From the NCBI GenBank assembly GCA_025200525.1, contig CM045760.1, forward strand, positions 46,705,932 to 46,769,931: a DNA stretch of 64,000 nt, written 5' to 3'. The notes under the pieces are model-generated. The model had not been told where the DNA came from. It did not search any database and was given only the letters and a program-made list of their open reading frames with translations. Both the position numbers and the translations under genes were made by a program. This DNA comes from Camellia lanceoleosa. Lineage: Eukaryota > Streptophyta > Magnoliopsida > Ericales > Theaceae. Positions 1-11,998 of the stretch are shown piece by piece (the first letter of the stretch is position 1; every line of letters starts with the position of its first letter).

Positions 1-163
1 TTTTGTCTCATGTAAATTCATAGCTCATTGGGCGTTTTGGTTTTTTTGCGTATTAGCTTCCGCTAGCCCCGATTGTTTGCTTAGCTCAGTCTGGCCTTCG
101 GTAATCACAGATTACTGGCCGGTTACGACACTAAACCTATAGGGGCGGGTTTGGGTTGTGACA
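1..163 (+). mobile_element. 3' end of a solo-type LTR cut by the window edge
   Basis: The last 120 bases closely match the end of the LTR that finishes at 20970: both contain a GGCCTTCGGTAAT-like stretch, TTACTGGCC, CCTATAGG and a terminal GGGT(T/C)GTGACA. The pararetrovirus sequence resumes right after 163, so GGATG (164-168) should be one half of the target duplication; the other half is outside the window. Only the 3' part is present. Confidence 0.75.
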
Positions 164-1096
164 GGATGCCTCTTAGTTCTCCAAAATATAATGTAAAAGT
201 GGATACTGACAAATTAAAATGGACGAGGAAAGTATACCACTAATAGTTTTTAATCTACCACAAGGACATTATGAATGGCTGATAATACCATTTGGGTTAA
301 AAAAATGCACCTCAAATATTTCAAAGAAGAACGGATAATATCTTTAAGGAATTAAATAATATTTGTCTTGTATATATAGATGATATTTTAATTTTCTCTA
401 AATCCATAGAATAGCATAGAATATATACCAAAATAATGACAGAAAAATGTGAAGAACATGGAATAGTGTTAGGTGAAAAGAAATGTAGGTATGCACAAAG
501 GAAATAGAATTTTTAGGACTTAAAATCAAGGCATGGACAATAAAAATGTAAAGCCATGTTCTCGAAAAAATTAATAAATTTCCTAATAAAATCATGGATA
601 GAAAACAATTAGAAAGATTTTTAATATGTTTAACTTATGCCTTAGATTTTATAAAAAAACTCAACCAAAATAAGAAAACCTTTACAAAAGAAACTAAAGA
701 AGGATGAGGGTTGGACTTGGAACTCAGCCAAATCTGCTTTAGTAAAATTCTTAAAAGAAAAATGTAAAGATTTCCTTACCCTGACTCTTTCTAATGAAAA
801 TGATGAGTTAGTATTAGAAACGGATGCAAGTAACATTCAATGGAGCGTGATATTAAAAATAAAGGAAAACAATAAGCTATGCAGGTATTGTAATGGAAGT
901 TTTAATCAAACTGAATGTAATTATCCCACAATGAAAAGAGAATTATTAGTCATAATAAAAGGAATAGAAATGTTTTTAATATTTTAGCTCCAAAACTGTG
1001 TTTAATAAGAACTGATTGTAAAGTCTTACTAGGCTTTGTAAATAAGAATTCATCTAACATGCAGGCATAAGAGAGGTTTTTACAATGGCAACTCTG
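164..1096 (+). pseudogene. Endogenous pararetrovirus fragment: reverse transcriptase and RNase H
   Basis: The plus strand encodes, across several frames, a caulimovirid-type reverse transcriptase. A GHYEW...PFGL block lies near 260-297, the catalytic YIDD near 373-384 followed by ILIFS, and the RNase H start (ETDASN) near 816-833. In the living family this enzyme copies viral RNA to DNA in infected cells. Here it is broken by frameshifts (GHYEW and YIDD are in different frames) and stop codons. It stops at 1096 because an LTR landed there; the RNase H end resumes at 9156. The upstream part lies beyond the LTR at the left edge. No function is expected. The genus is uncertain; a second reading frame downstream of RNase H (9826-10041) would fit Florendovirus. 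Confidence 0.8.
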
Positions 1097-1680
1097 TGTA
1101 AACACCTCATTTTTGACCGCTCATAAGACTTGGGCACCTCAGGTTTATCACTCGATAAAGAAAGATATGATGTACAAACGTTTGATTTCTTCAGCAAAAA
1201 GAACTTCTAAATCCCGAACTTACACCCCATTTTGACCCAAACTATTTTAGACCTTAAAACCCTCTTTTTCAAAATATTTTTTCAAAAATTTTTACAATGT
1301 TCTGAGGCTCGCATTTCATTTAAAATATTACACTTTTCGGTAAACCGAGTAAGGACAAAGTGGAAATAAATGAAAATGAGGTGAACACTTTGAAAAATCT
1401 TTAAAACCTCTTATTCATAGGTTTGGAGTTGAAGAAAATATGAGGGGAGGGAAGAAAACTAGTTGGGGAAGAAGTTGGGCATTAATCTGTTAAGATAGAA
1501 ATGAGCAGCCTTCACTAAAATAGACATATCTCTTTTCACACTTAAAATTTAGATATGAGGTCATCACCATTGGAAAGTAGACTTCCGAGGCTTCAATTTA
1601 TACTCAAGAATGACCCAAAACCGAGTCCAGATAAGGGCGATATGCCCATTTGAAGTCGGATCTGAAAATAGATTTTTGTC

Positions 1681-1840
1681 TGGCCGGCCACTAATAGTGG
1701 GCGGCCGTCCAGTTGTGAAAAATTAGGACATTTTGAGTCAATTGGCCACCCAGGGACCTACAAACCCACTAGTGGCATGCCGGCCACTATTAGTGGACGG
1801 CACCTCCTTTTAGTGGCCTGTTGGCCACTTGTGTCAAAAA
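1681..1840 (+). promoter_or_regulatory. GGCCGGCC-type palindrome cluster in LTR U3
   Basis: TGGCCGGCCA and variants (GGCGGCCGTCCA, TTGGCCACCCA, GCCGGCCACT, TGGCCTGTTGGCCA) recur across this stretch, together with paired ACTAATAGTGG/CCACTATTAGTGG segments. A further set lies at 3337-3373. A TATA-like ATATATA follows at 1931-1937. Its role as a regulatory array is inferred from its position. Confidence 0.55.
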
Positions 1841-1930
1841 CCAGATATCTTTGCCAACTGTCTCCACAGATGCATGCACCACTCCAACTGTCTTTATATG
1901 GATATCTTCGAGATATCAACCTATGTTTCT

Positions 1931-1937
1931 ATATATA
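1931..1937 (+). promoter_or_regulatory. TATA-like box of the outer LTR
   Basis: ATATATA about 95 bases after the palindrome cluster, followed by a CT-rich initiator-like stretch (1998-2056). Confidence 0.4.
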
Positions 1938-4900
1938 CTTGACCTTTCCTCATGTTTTTAAGGTTAGAAAAAATTCCTTAAGGACTAAAACTTGCATAGC
2001 ACTCTCTCTTTCTATCTTGCAACCTATACACACACACTCTCTCTCTCTCTACACTTCCTAAATAAAAAATTTAACTCCTCTTGCTGAGGTTATTGAGCTC
2101 AAATCTCAGCCCTTGAGAGTGAGAACTTGTGGGTTTGTTAGAAAAAGAGTCACCTTGCTTCAAGAGGTATAATTTTGGACATTTCTACACTACTTCTTTC
2201 CTATCTTTTCTTACTATTTTTTTGAACTATTTTTACACTGTTTTTATGAGCTAAAGCTTGTGGTTTAAGGCTATTAAAGGTAGAGAGGTTAATCACCCTT
2301 CTTTAAACCTTGTCTTCTAAGCCTTTACACTTGTGTTTCCCATCTCTTCCTCAACTTTTTTTGAGCTATTTACCACTGATTTTTAGAGGCTTTTAGAGGC
2401 TAAAAAAGTGGTTCTAAAGTCCCAAAAATGATGGGGTTAGCCACCCCTCCTTTGGCTTGTTTACTAGCTTAAATTTTCCATTATTTTAGCTTACTCTTTT
2501 AGCTTCTTTTACCTCAATTCCAGCACTGTTTTAGCTTTATTTAGGACTTTTTTTATATGTTAGTTTTATTTGTGCTTTGTATAGTATGCTTGTAGTGTAA
2601 TGGTCCTTATAGGTTTGGTGTTTTAGGCATTAAACACCAACCTATTTGAGTTGATAGTATTTATTTTAAGCTTTCCGTACTTGTGTTCATCTCTAATCAT
2701 CTCTGTACTTCTCTCATTTCTTGATTTCTTCCTTTCTTTGAGAGTCATTTCAAACCGATTGGTTGTTTAAGGTTGAGATAGAGATCGTTGTGCTTAATGG
2801 TTTAATCTCTTCAGAAGTTCATTACCAATGGCATGACATCTCACTCATGCCTAAAACTACCCTTTGTCTAACACTTCCCTCCTTTAGTGGACCTAATGTT
2901 CATTTTGGACTAAAATGACTAAGGAATGGAAAGGTAATTAAAAGAGGTATTAAAAATTGGAATAAAATGGAGCAAGATAATGAAATAGTTTGGGGTTCAA
3001 TCGGACTTTAATTGAACCCATTGAGCCTTGAAGCATTTCATACTAACTAGTGATGAAAATGGTTCAAGTTTCAATGTTAACCGTTTCCCTTGATCAATAT
3101 CATGATAGGGAGGAAGTTCATGAGTCTTTCATTGTGCATTTATTGAAATTGTATCCCTTGGTTCATAAGTCATCACTCAATGAATTTGCGCCGATTGATG
3201 GCTTGCAAATCGAGTCTACCCTTCCTTTGAACTGTTTGATGATAAGGAGAGGCGGGGTGGACAGACATCCCCTGAGAATGCTCTGTTTGTGCTCTGTTTG
3301 TTTTCTGTTGCACCAGGAGAAACCCAACATTAGTGGGTGGCAGGCCACCATTTTTGGCCTATCGGCCACTTTTCTCAGCTAGGCAGTACCACTTTCTTCA
3401 CAGAGCAGAATAGAGGCTGAGGTGTAAAACTAGTGCAAAGGCATTCTTGGGAGAGAAATTCATGTGCATGCATAAGCCATTTCCTTGCTCCTCGGGACCC
3501 GTTACATTTGTTAATGTTGTACAACTTGTAATTAATTACTAAGTTAATTAATTCCATAATGTAACTAGTTAGTTAGTTTAATTAGTTAAGTTGTATTAAT
3601 TAGTTAGACTAGCTAACTGATTTAATTTTGTGTTGTAATTATCTAATTAGCTAGAATAGTTAATTAAAATGTGGCATTGTAATAATTAGTTAAAGTAACT
3701 TAGCTAGTTCATTCATTCGAACCCTCCTGCGCGAGGGCAAACTTGAAATAATGTATATGTCTTCCAACCCCACGTCTTTCTCCATTTTATTTACCTGCTT
3801 ACGATGAGATAGTTTAGAGCATCATATTTGGTTTAGCATTTCTCATGACTCGTATCCATTGTCTTGCTTGCATTAGGCTCGATGCATTATTCTAACTCGC
3901 ATTGTTAGTTATTACTTCTTTGAAAACGTGCTTAAAATTGTATGCTATTGTAGACGTCCCCGAACGCCCCAGGAGGGATGAGTCCCCCGTTCCGTTCATT
4001 TTGGGCTCACTACAGTTCAGGACTCAAATTGTCACGGTTCTTAATCGTTTTAAGAAAACAAATTTTTGAAAGAAGTGCCAAACATGGACTGCTTTGCCAG
4101 ATACAGAGTCGCCACCTAAATATTTTATTTTTGGGAAATTTAGGAAACCCTGACTCATTGCCTAAGGCCACGTGTCCGTCATCACCAAAGTTGCCTCGGC
4201 TCGGGAACTTGGGTATGATTGGGGAAGGTCACTTCGTGAGCACCCTCGCTCGCCCGATCAAAGATCGGCCTTTACTAACCATGATATCTAGTTTCGAAAA
4301 CATTATGCGTTCTTATTCCAGTTATTAGCCTAGGATTACTACGTGATGCGCATAGCATACAAGTATAGACCGAGTCGCCTGAATTGGAACAAAACATTTC
4401 ATGTTTGTTTTTGAAAATGGTTTGCTACTCGCAAGTAGGCTTAAAATGCAGATTTTGCCACCCTCGGGTGGGCTTAGAAAACATGACTTTGTCACTATCT
4501 AGTGGGCTTAAAACTCACAGTCAATGCATTGTTCCAATCCAAATAACCCAACCTTCACCCACAGGCATTCAGGCAGTTATATCACATAAGCACATAGCCT
4601 CATGGTAAGCATGCTATCATGGCAGTCACTCACACGCATGCAAGGATGCTAAAGCATAAAACTTACCGAGTACTCCAAGCTAAAACAGAAGCTATGTTAG
4701 AAATCCATGCATAATCCTAACTATACAGAAATGCCTAATGCAACACATGCAAAATGCAACTAAGATTGGCTCGGCTATTCTAAACATGGCATATGAAATG
4801 CTACAGCTAACATGTATTCAACTCGGAATTGAAATACAATACAGTGAGTATGATGCGCCGAGCCCGGTGCATGCAAAACAGATGAATGAATGCAAACATG

Positions 4901-7343
4901 CTATCATACTGTATGCTAATTGAAACATGCCTTAATCTAACCATCATAAGCTGGTAAATAAAATGGAGAAAGACGTGGGGTTGGAAGACATACATCACAC
5001 GCACGCACGAACACTTATTACAACATTGCCCTCGCTCGGAGGGTCCGAATAAATAATACAGTCCCAAATAAATAGTACAGTCCGAATAAGTACAAAATCC
5101 TAATTAATTAACAAATTAATCTAAGAAAGCAATAAATGGCACGCAAATCCATGGACCGCCTCGGCTCTTTTCCGTAATGATGAATGATGCATGCTTGAGT
5201 TACTTGCGCGGAAATCCATTGCGACGCCCCAATTTGCCTCTGTTTACAATTAAGCCCAGAATATTGTGCGAAGCCCCAAAAGATTGCCGGTTTCTGATTT
5301 GCTGCAACAGAGAGCAGAAAAGGGGCATGGCAATGTATTTTCACATATGTATGCTTGACTACTTTTCAGGGAGTGTAGTCCTCGATTCTCGTGCCACCAA
5401 TCACGCATCTCGATGCATGATGGTCGAGGAGTCGAATTGCACGACTTAATATGAAATGAATGCACATATAAACATAACAAGACTGAGACTCCATCATGGA
5501 TGATCCGGAGTGTCGGTGACCGGGAATTGAGACACGTTCCGTCACTCAGAGTACGAAACATCCCTCGTTTCCCGTGCTTGGACTAACTCCTATCCCAAGC
5601 ACAATGCAATATGCATGACATGCATGAATGCTACTAGCATACACTCTAGCATACTCAATGCTATGAAATGGCATACACAATGCATGAAGTAACATGGCAT
5701 GCACAATGCTCTAACATACAACCTAGCATACGCAATGCAAAGGACTAAGATGGCATACACAATGCAATATGGGCTTACACCAACATGAGTGGACCTCAGC
5801 CACACTCACATCAGAGGCCATAAGATGAAAATGAGACAACCGAGATGCGTGTACACATGCACGCAAACCGAGGACCGAACCTAAGGTATAGAATGCCACT
5901 CTACCGAAGCATGGCAAGACATGAAATATGGTGCAAAATGATCCCGAAACATGGAACCATGGCACCCGATGCATGGAATGGTCCCGAAACATAAAACTAG
6001 GCACATGCATTGACCTATAGCTATACAAAGCATGCATTATTTGATCATGAAGCATGAAGACAGGACCAAGGCAGTCCCAAAAAATGAACATTTCTAGTTC
6101 AAAGCATGGCCAAAAGACGCTAGCAAGATGGACTAAAATGGCATGCAATTTTGACTAGTAAACATGGATTACATGGCATGTATATGAAGAAAGTGAGAAC
6201 TCATCAAACCAAAAAAAATCAGTGAATAAAACATGTCAAAACATGCCCAAATAACCTCTGAAATGCAGCCAACACGTACACAAATAAGGGGCTCCTTTGG
6301 AAGGGCATACGAGGGGTTATTAAGCACATACATCAAGGACACTTAGCATGGCACAAACAGCTCTAAAAATCAAATATGATAGTCCTAAAACTCATTAAAT
6401 TGACCCTGGAAAGTGACTTCAAAGCATGCAAGATAGGGCCTCTTTGGAAGGCCAAAATGACCGCCAAAGAAGTCAAGGTGAGAGGGGGTCACCCCCCTCT
6501 GATTTGGAGGCTCAAAATAGTATTCTAGCCACTAAAAATCCACTGGATTTCAATGTCTAGAAGGCCAAACAAAGCATGCAGCAAGAGCTTAGGTGTAAGG
6601 CTCAAAACAAGGGACAATCAAGCATACAAAGAAGCATGTGACCTCAAATAAGAAAATGCCCTTAATAAAACATGAAGATGATATCAAAACAAGCCTCTTT
6701 CCAGTTTATAACAAGTCTAAAAAATGAACACAAATAGGGATAATCTATCACGCAAAAATGGCCCTAAAAGAGATATTAGAGATAAGGGACAGCAGCTGGC
6801 CCCAAATGACAAAGAGCCCTTCAATAAAGTTTAAGAGGGGCTCAAGAAAAGTCACTTTACAGTTTATAGAAAAGTCCAAAACAGCTCACAAGTAAGACTA
6901 AAATGTCATGCAAAAATAGGCCTAAAAGAGAGATAAAGAGGCAAGTGGCAGTAGGAGACCTCAAACAGCAAGAGGTCCTTGATCAAACATGAAAAGGAAC
7001 TCAAAATATGACTATTTACAGTTCAGGTCAGAGCCCAAAAATGTAAGTAACAAAGGCTAAGATTACATGCAAAATAGAGCAAAAAGAGAGAGAAATGAGG
7101 CTCACCCTTGTAGTCCAAACTTCCAGCAGCTTTTGGTCCAAGAAATGGTGCTCCTAAGCTCTGAAAAATAGCCTCAAGTTGCTGGAATGGAGTATGGAGG
7201 TTGTAGGCTTGGAGGTGGTGTAGAAATGGTGTAGGAGCAATGTGGTTTTGAGGCTTGGAGTAGAGAGAGAGAGAGAGAGATTTAATGCAAGACTCTCAAA
7301 TGAATTTTTCTAACCCCCCTAAATGCAGCTGAGGGTGCTGGTT

Positions 7344-7352
7344 TTATAGAGG
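7344..7352 (-). promoter_or_regulatory. TATA box of the inner LTR
   Basis: The minus strand reads CTCTATAAAACC here, about 120 bases downstream of the palindrome cluster at 7468-7640. A GA tract (7264-7281) follows in the presumed leader. Confidence 0.45.
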
Positions 7353-7467
7353 AGGAGTGAAGAAAAAGGGGGGGAAAATCAAATTCAAATTTCCCCCCCA
7401 AAAGGGGCCCCTCGGATACAAAATCTGGGCGAAAACAAATTGCACAGCTAGAACACACTCAGGAGGG

Positions 7468-7640
7468 CAAGAATGGCCGGCCAGCTCAAAAGGGCCAAAG
7501 TGGTCAGCCGACCAGCTTGGTGGCCGGCCTGCCACATTTTCTGGTCGGCCTGTTACTTTTCAAGATAAAAAATAGGTCTATCGGAAAGAAAGGTGGCTGG
7601 CCAGTGATTAGGAAGTCCAATGGTGTCCGGCCAGGTGTCC
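7468..7640 (-). promoter_or_regulatory. GGCCGGCC-type palindrome cluster in inner LTR U3
   Basis: TGGCCGGCCA, GGTCAGCCGACCA, GGTGGCCGGCC, GGTCGGCC, GGTGGCTGGCCA and TGTCCGGCCA recur at short intervals. This is the same motif type as at 1681-1840 in the related outer LTR. Confidence 0.55.
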
Positions 7641-9155
7641 AAATTGAAGCCCCGGAAGTTATATTTCCAATGGCACAAACCTTACATTAAAATTCCTCCT
7701 GTGCAAAAAGTTATGCCATTTTTGGTGAAGCCGCACAAATTCGGTCCAACCGAAGTGATGCCCTACTTCAATCAACCATATCTCCCCCATCCGGAATTGG
7801 CTTTAGGAGATTCTTGAGTGAAAAATGAAGCCCCGGAAGTCTTATTTCCAATGGTGGTGGCCTCATATCTTGATTCTAAGTACGCAAATGAATACGCCCG
7901 ATTCGGCCAGGGCTGCTCGACTCCCTCTTAACGGTTCATGCCCATTTTCTCCCCCAACTGGATTTCTTCCCTCTTCTCCTCTTTTTTTCAAATTCAAACC
8001 CCTAAGCAAGGTGTTTTGAAAGATTTTTCAAAGATTTCATCTCTCTTTCATTCATTTCCACTTTGTCCTTGCTCGGTTTACCGAAAAGCGCAACATTTAA
8101 CGAAATGCGAGCATTGGAACATCGTAGAAACTTTATTTCAAAAACGTTTTGAAAGAGAGGGTTTTAAGGTCAAAAATCTTTTGATCAAGATTGTTTTGGT
8201 CCAAAAAGGGGTATGAAGTTGAGCTTTGACTCTCTCCTTACCGAAGAAACTAAACTTTTTCCCTACACACCTTTCTCCACCATGTAAACCATCAGTCGCG
8301 TCCAAGTCTTAAGGACGGTCAAAAATGGGGTGTCTACAGCTATCAAATTGATTCATATGTTATGCTAGTAGCTGGACCACTAATTTCATATTGCATGTGT
8401 TGTATTAGACATATTGCATTAGTTAGGATCGTGCATTTTTCTAACTATTTTCTCGCTTTTGGCTCGCTTTGGGAATTGGGGTAAGCTTTATTGCTTTAGC
8501 ATATTGCATTAGTGTGATTGCTGCCATGTCAAGCATGATTTATCATGAGGCTAAGTGCTTAAGTGTTATACTTGCTTGAATGCCTGTGGATGAAGGCTAG
8601 CTGCTCAAATTGGGATAATTTGATGAATGAACACATGAGTTCACTTTTTTCAAGTGGCACATATTCAAACACTTTTTTAAACCAAACATGAAATCAAAAT
8701 ATTCAAACTTTGCCAAATTAGTCTATACTTGTGTGCAACACATAGTAAGTTAGCCTAATAATCGGAATAAGAGCATATAATGTAAATAAGAATCAGATCA
8801 TGATTAGTAGAGGCCAATCTTTGATCGGGTGAGTGAAGTGTTCAATTCATGACATTCTCTTCTCATGCCTGAGTTCCTGAGCTGAGACACTTTGGTGATG
8901 ATAGATAAGTGGCATTTGGCATGAGTCTCAGGTTTCCTAAATTTCCTAAAAATATTTAGGTGGCGACTCTGTAATTTGGCAAAGCAGTCCATTTTTGGCA
9001 TTTTGATTCAAAATTGATTTTCGAAAAGATTTGCCGGATTTGGATTCTTTTGTGTTTATCTATTTCACATTGCACTTGTAAGATCAGATTCAGAACCATG
9101 GGAGACTGAACTGTAGGGCTATTGTATTCGAAAGGAGCACGAAAAGCAAGCTACA

Positions 9156-10250
9156 CTCTGGTTAAAATAATTTACCTTTGATATAGAACATATTAATGGT
9201 AATAAAAATAGTTTAGCAGATATTATAATTCGAGAACTTACAGATGGAATCTACAACCACAAGACTTACATCGCCAAAGAAAGAAATACTCCTAGAAGAG
9301 ATTAAGAAATACTAGACTTGGTGACACAAGACAGTGCTAAAATCATCAGAAAAATGTAGGGTGTATGGAAGAGCTATTCCATGAACAAGCTCATTAGGAC
9401 AACCCATTTAGTTGCCAAAACTTTTTTAAGATTAGAAGTATTGTATTTGTTTCTTCAACTCTCCTATGACATCCAAGATAAAATAAGATGTACTTTCTTT
9501 AAGTAATTTCTGAAATGGTATAGAGAAAGTGTCACCTATCTAGGAACTTAGTGTTGCTATTTCAATAGACGGACATCCTTGTACGTCTTTGGTTCAAATG
9601 TGAAAATTGGGAATAGTCAATACATATGACGTTCCACCTCAGCCATAGAGTACCATGTCCTGTCAGCTCACTAAATTCTAACAATTCATGATCAAGAGAA
9701 TTTATGAAATCTATAAAGAATATCCAAGCAAGGCACCCATCGCATTTACAATTGCCTAAACAAAGGTAAATGATGAACATCTAAATACAGCTCATTATCT
9801 GATAAAAGTCAAAGACAAAAATGATGTGATCCCCTACAAATGTGATTGGTTCAAAGATTGGGAAGCACCTTTCATAATAGATCCAACAGAAGCCAAACCA
9901 AGAGGGTTTTTCATAATATCTCACGAAACTACAGAATTAGCAAGGGTTAGGTTTAACTTAGTTTTATATGGAAGGACTACCTTTGCAATAACACCATCCT
10001 TGGCAAAAATAAAAATAAAAATAAATAAATACTTATTCTAGGATTGCCTTATGGATCAATATACGATTACTTGGAACAAGTAGATTCTAGAACCTATTTA
10101 TCAGAAAGATGATGTAAATTTTTGAAAAAATATCTGATGGAACAAGATCTAGAAGGATGTGATGAAATGTTTGAAGAATATGATGAAAACTATAATCTTA
10201 GTAATGTCATGGGTGATGAGAGAATATAGAATCTAGAGAATGCAATATAT
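9156..10250 (+). pseudogene. Endogenous pararetrovirus fragment: RNase H end and a second reading frame
   Basis: This continues the sequence interrupted at 1096. The RNase H C-terminus is recognisable by FDIEHING followed by NSLADI and REL near 9175-9240. An open frame of about 71 codons at 9826-10041 and acidic remnants up to about 10230 follow. I do not recognise their product. Florendoviruses carry a second ORF of unknown function after the polymerase, which would fit this order. Stops and frameshifts are frequent. No function is expected. Confidence 0.6.
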
Positions 10251-11342
10251 TAACAAAACCATGGCCAGTTCAGCAAAACAATGAGCTGAAGGTTACATAT
10301 CCATGTGACTACACCACCAGGTGTCTCTTATTCATGAATAATATGTGATCACCAAGTGATTACACTACCTACCTGCTTGTCTTTTGTTTGGCTTTTAGCA
10401 ACAATGAAATATAATATGTAAAATATTTTATGTTTATAGTAGGGCTATATAGATAACCAATTCATCTGAAAAACCTGACTCACACTGACCGAACTAAGCT
10501 TCCTATGAACAATTTTGAAATTTCAATGGTCGAAAGCGGGCCTTATTCTGCAAATCCATTCACTTTTTGGTCAAGTGATGGGTGTGCCAAAGGAAATTTA
10601 TCAAAACCGACCAAACCGATGTATATATTTGATGCTAAGCATGCCAAGTCACAGTTCCACCGATTATATTCATCTTTTCCAAGACAGCCTTATCACCCCC
10701 ACCTCTTTCTACTCAAACTTTGAATCTCACGCTCCTCTCTCTCAACTCTCTCATGGTCTCACATTTCACCTTCTCATCTATTTCTCACAATTCTCTCTCA
10801 TGCTCTCACTCTCTAGTCTTTCTTTCCATAAACCCTTTTGCTCTTTTAATCTCCCACTCATGGTGGCGATTATGTGAAATTTGTAGTCGATGATGACAAT
10901 GGTGCTATTCAACATTGACGGCAATGATGATGATAATGCTTAGATCTACTCAAATGCATGATGAAGGTGACAATAATGCTTAGATCTATGTTTGGATATA
11001 TTTTTTTTAAATCTCAACTCTTCTCTCAAATCTATGTGAAGATTTATAGGAATATGTATGGATCTATCTGTGTTTTTTTCTATTTCAAATGTAAACATCT
11101 TTATAGTTTTCTTTGTTTTATTTTTATTTTTCTCAAACTCTTCTTCCAGATCTATCCAACTTTGGGTTTAAAGAGAGAGAGAGAGAGAGAGAGAGAGCAA
11201 AGTTCATCATTTTTGGCCTAACAGTTCTGAGCGAAATTCAACCGGCCATGTCGATTTCAAATTATACGTTTCGACTACTAGCATAGTCAAAATTGGTTGA
11301 TGAAATTTTTTACCCAACAAAATCGGTTCGAGTGACCGGCCA
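10251..11342. other. Unassigned AT-rich sequence with CT- and GA-rich tracts
   Basis: I see no supported gene. The stretch contains a CT-rich run (about 10660-10860), several GATGATGA-like runs (10890-10985) and a pure GA repeat. Its right part (about 11221-11342) was the target of the LTR at 11343. Overlapping open frames of 72-120 codons at 10505-10877 look like chance frames in CT-rich DNA. Confidence 0.4.
11171..11197. repeat. (GA)n microsatellite
   Basis: About 13 uninterrupted GA dinucleotides. Confidence 0.9.
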
Positions 11343-11447
11343 TATAGCGATCCGGGCTTAGACCCGACCCAATTATTGCTTTTAAATCCGAGAAACCATA
11401 ACCGTAGCGGTCATCCTTCCCTCTCTTTTTGTTGGGTTTTGGCTTCG

Positions 11448-11880
11448 AGGGTCAACACTATTCTTGGTGGTGTCGACACTGCCTTTTTTTCTTTGTTTTG
11501 TTCTACTCCTGGGGTCGACACCAGTCTTGGTGGTGTCAACACCACCTTGTTGTTGTGCTCTTGGTGTGGCTATTGAAATTTGGGATCGACACCAGTCTTA
11601 ATGGTGTCGACACTTGTCTTATTGTTGGTCTCTGGGGTCGACACTAGTCTGGGTGGTATTTACACTATCTTTCTTCTCAATCCTGGAAATTGTTACTGAA
11701 AATAGGGTCGACACCATGGGTTCCTAGGGTCGACCTTTCCTTTTTATTTTGTTTTGGGTTGTCTACTGAAAAATAGGGTCGACACTATGGTTTCCTAGAG
11801 TCGACCCTTGTCTGCAGTCAACTTTTGTGTCTCAACATTTTCTTTTTGAGGGTCGACATCACTGTCTCGAGGGTTAACCC
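11448..11880 (+). promoter_or_regulatory. GGTCGACACC palindrome cluster of LTR A
   Basis: GTCGAC or one-base variants recur about 13 times, often as GGTCGACACCA facing TGGTGTCGACAC or GGGTCGACC. The last copies lie about 110-120 bases before TATAAATA (11991-11998). Confidence 0.6.
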
Positions 11881-11990
11881 CTATGAGTCTTTTTTAGATT
11901 TTTGTTTAGCTTAGGCCCTACTTTTTGGGGATTTTTGACTTGTTCTTTTCGTTTGACTTTGGAACTATTATTCTATTAATACCTAGCCAA

Positions 11991-11998
11991 TATAAATA
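11991..11998 (+). promoter_or_regulatory. TATA box of LTR A
   Basis: TATAAATA followed by CT-rich sequence. The homologous LTR B has TATAAATA at 15969-15976 in the same context. Confidence 0.55.

Larger units (their letters stand above)
3949..8338 (-). mobile_element. Inner long solo LTR (Ogre/Tat-like), nested in the outer LTR
   Basis: It is 4,390 bp with a 7-bp terminal inverted repeat, TGTAGAC...GTCTACA, and the perfect 5-bp duplication GCTAT (3944-3948 and 8339-8343). In its own orientation (minus strand) it begins TGTAGACACCCCATTTTTGACC, like the outer LTR, and ends GGGGACGTCTACA. Closely related sequence occupies 61697-64000. It contains no coding region: open frames such as 5723-6148 lie in a repetitive CATGCAT/ATGCA-rich tract (about 5600-6200). 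The related copy at the right edge has an expanded 145-bp tandem repeat where this one has a single unit (near 5775-5900). Confidence 0.9.
1097..9155 (+). mobile_element. Outer long solo LTR (Ogre/Tat-like), split by a nested LTR
   Basis: It starts TGTAAACACCTCATTTTTGACC and ends GCAAGCTACA. It is flanked by the perfect 5-bp duplication CTCTG (1092-1096 and 9156-9160), and removing it rejoins the pararetrovirus RNase H sequence. Without the nested insertion (3949-8338) it is about 3.66 kb. Its start is homologous to the start of the nested LTR, and both contain a GGTGGCGACTCTG block near the 3' end (8960-8972 here). Both flanks carry the TSD and there is no internal region, so it is a solo LTR left by recombination. 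LTRs of this length are typical of Ogre/Tat Ty3/gypsy elements; that assignment is inference. Confidence 0.88.

Noticed and set aside
5108..6148. Open frames up to 141 codons
   Set aside because: They lie inside the inner long LTR in ATGCATG-rich low-complexity DNA; the related copy at 62-64 kb does not keep them.
3949..8338. Reading 1097-8338 as one element with giant terminal inverted repeats
   Set aside because: The opposed TGTA(A/G)ACACC starts are homologous, but separate perfect TSDs (CTCTG and GCTAT) show two independent nested LTR insertions.
8960..8972. GGTGGCGACTCTG taken as a retrotransposon primer-binding site
   Set aside because: It resembles primer sites of some Ogre/Tat elements, but in both solo LTRs the TSD lies well beyond it (about 183 bases in the outer, 160 in the inner), so it is inside the LTR.
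10505..10877. Open frames of 72 and 120 codons
   Set aside because: CT-rich sequence with two frames open at once; no recognisable domain.
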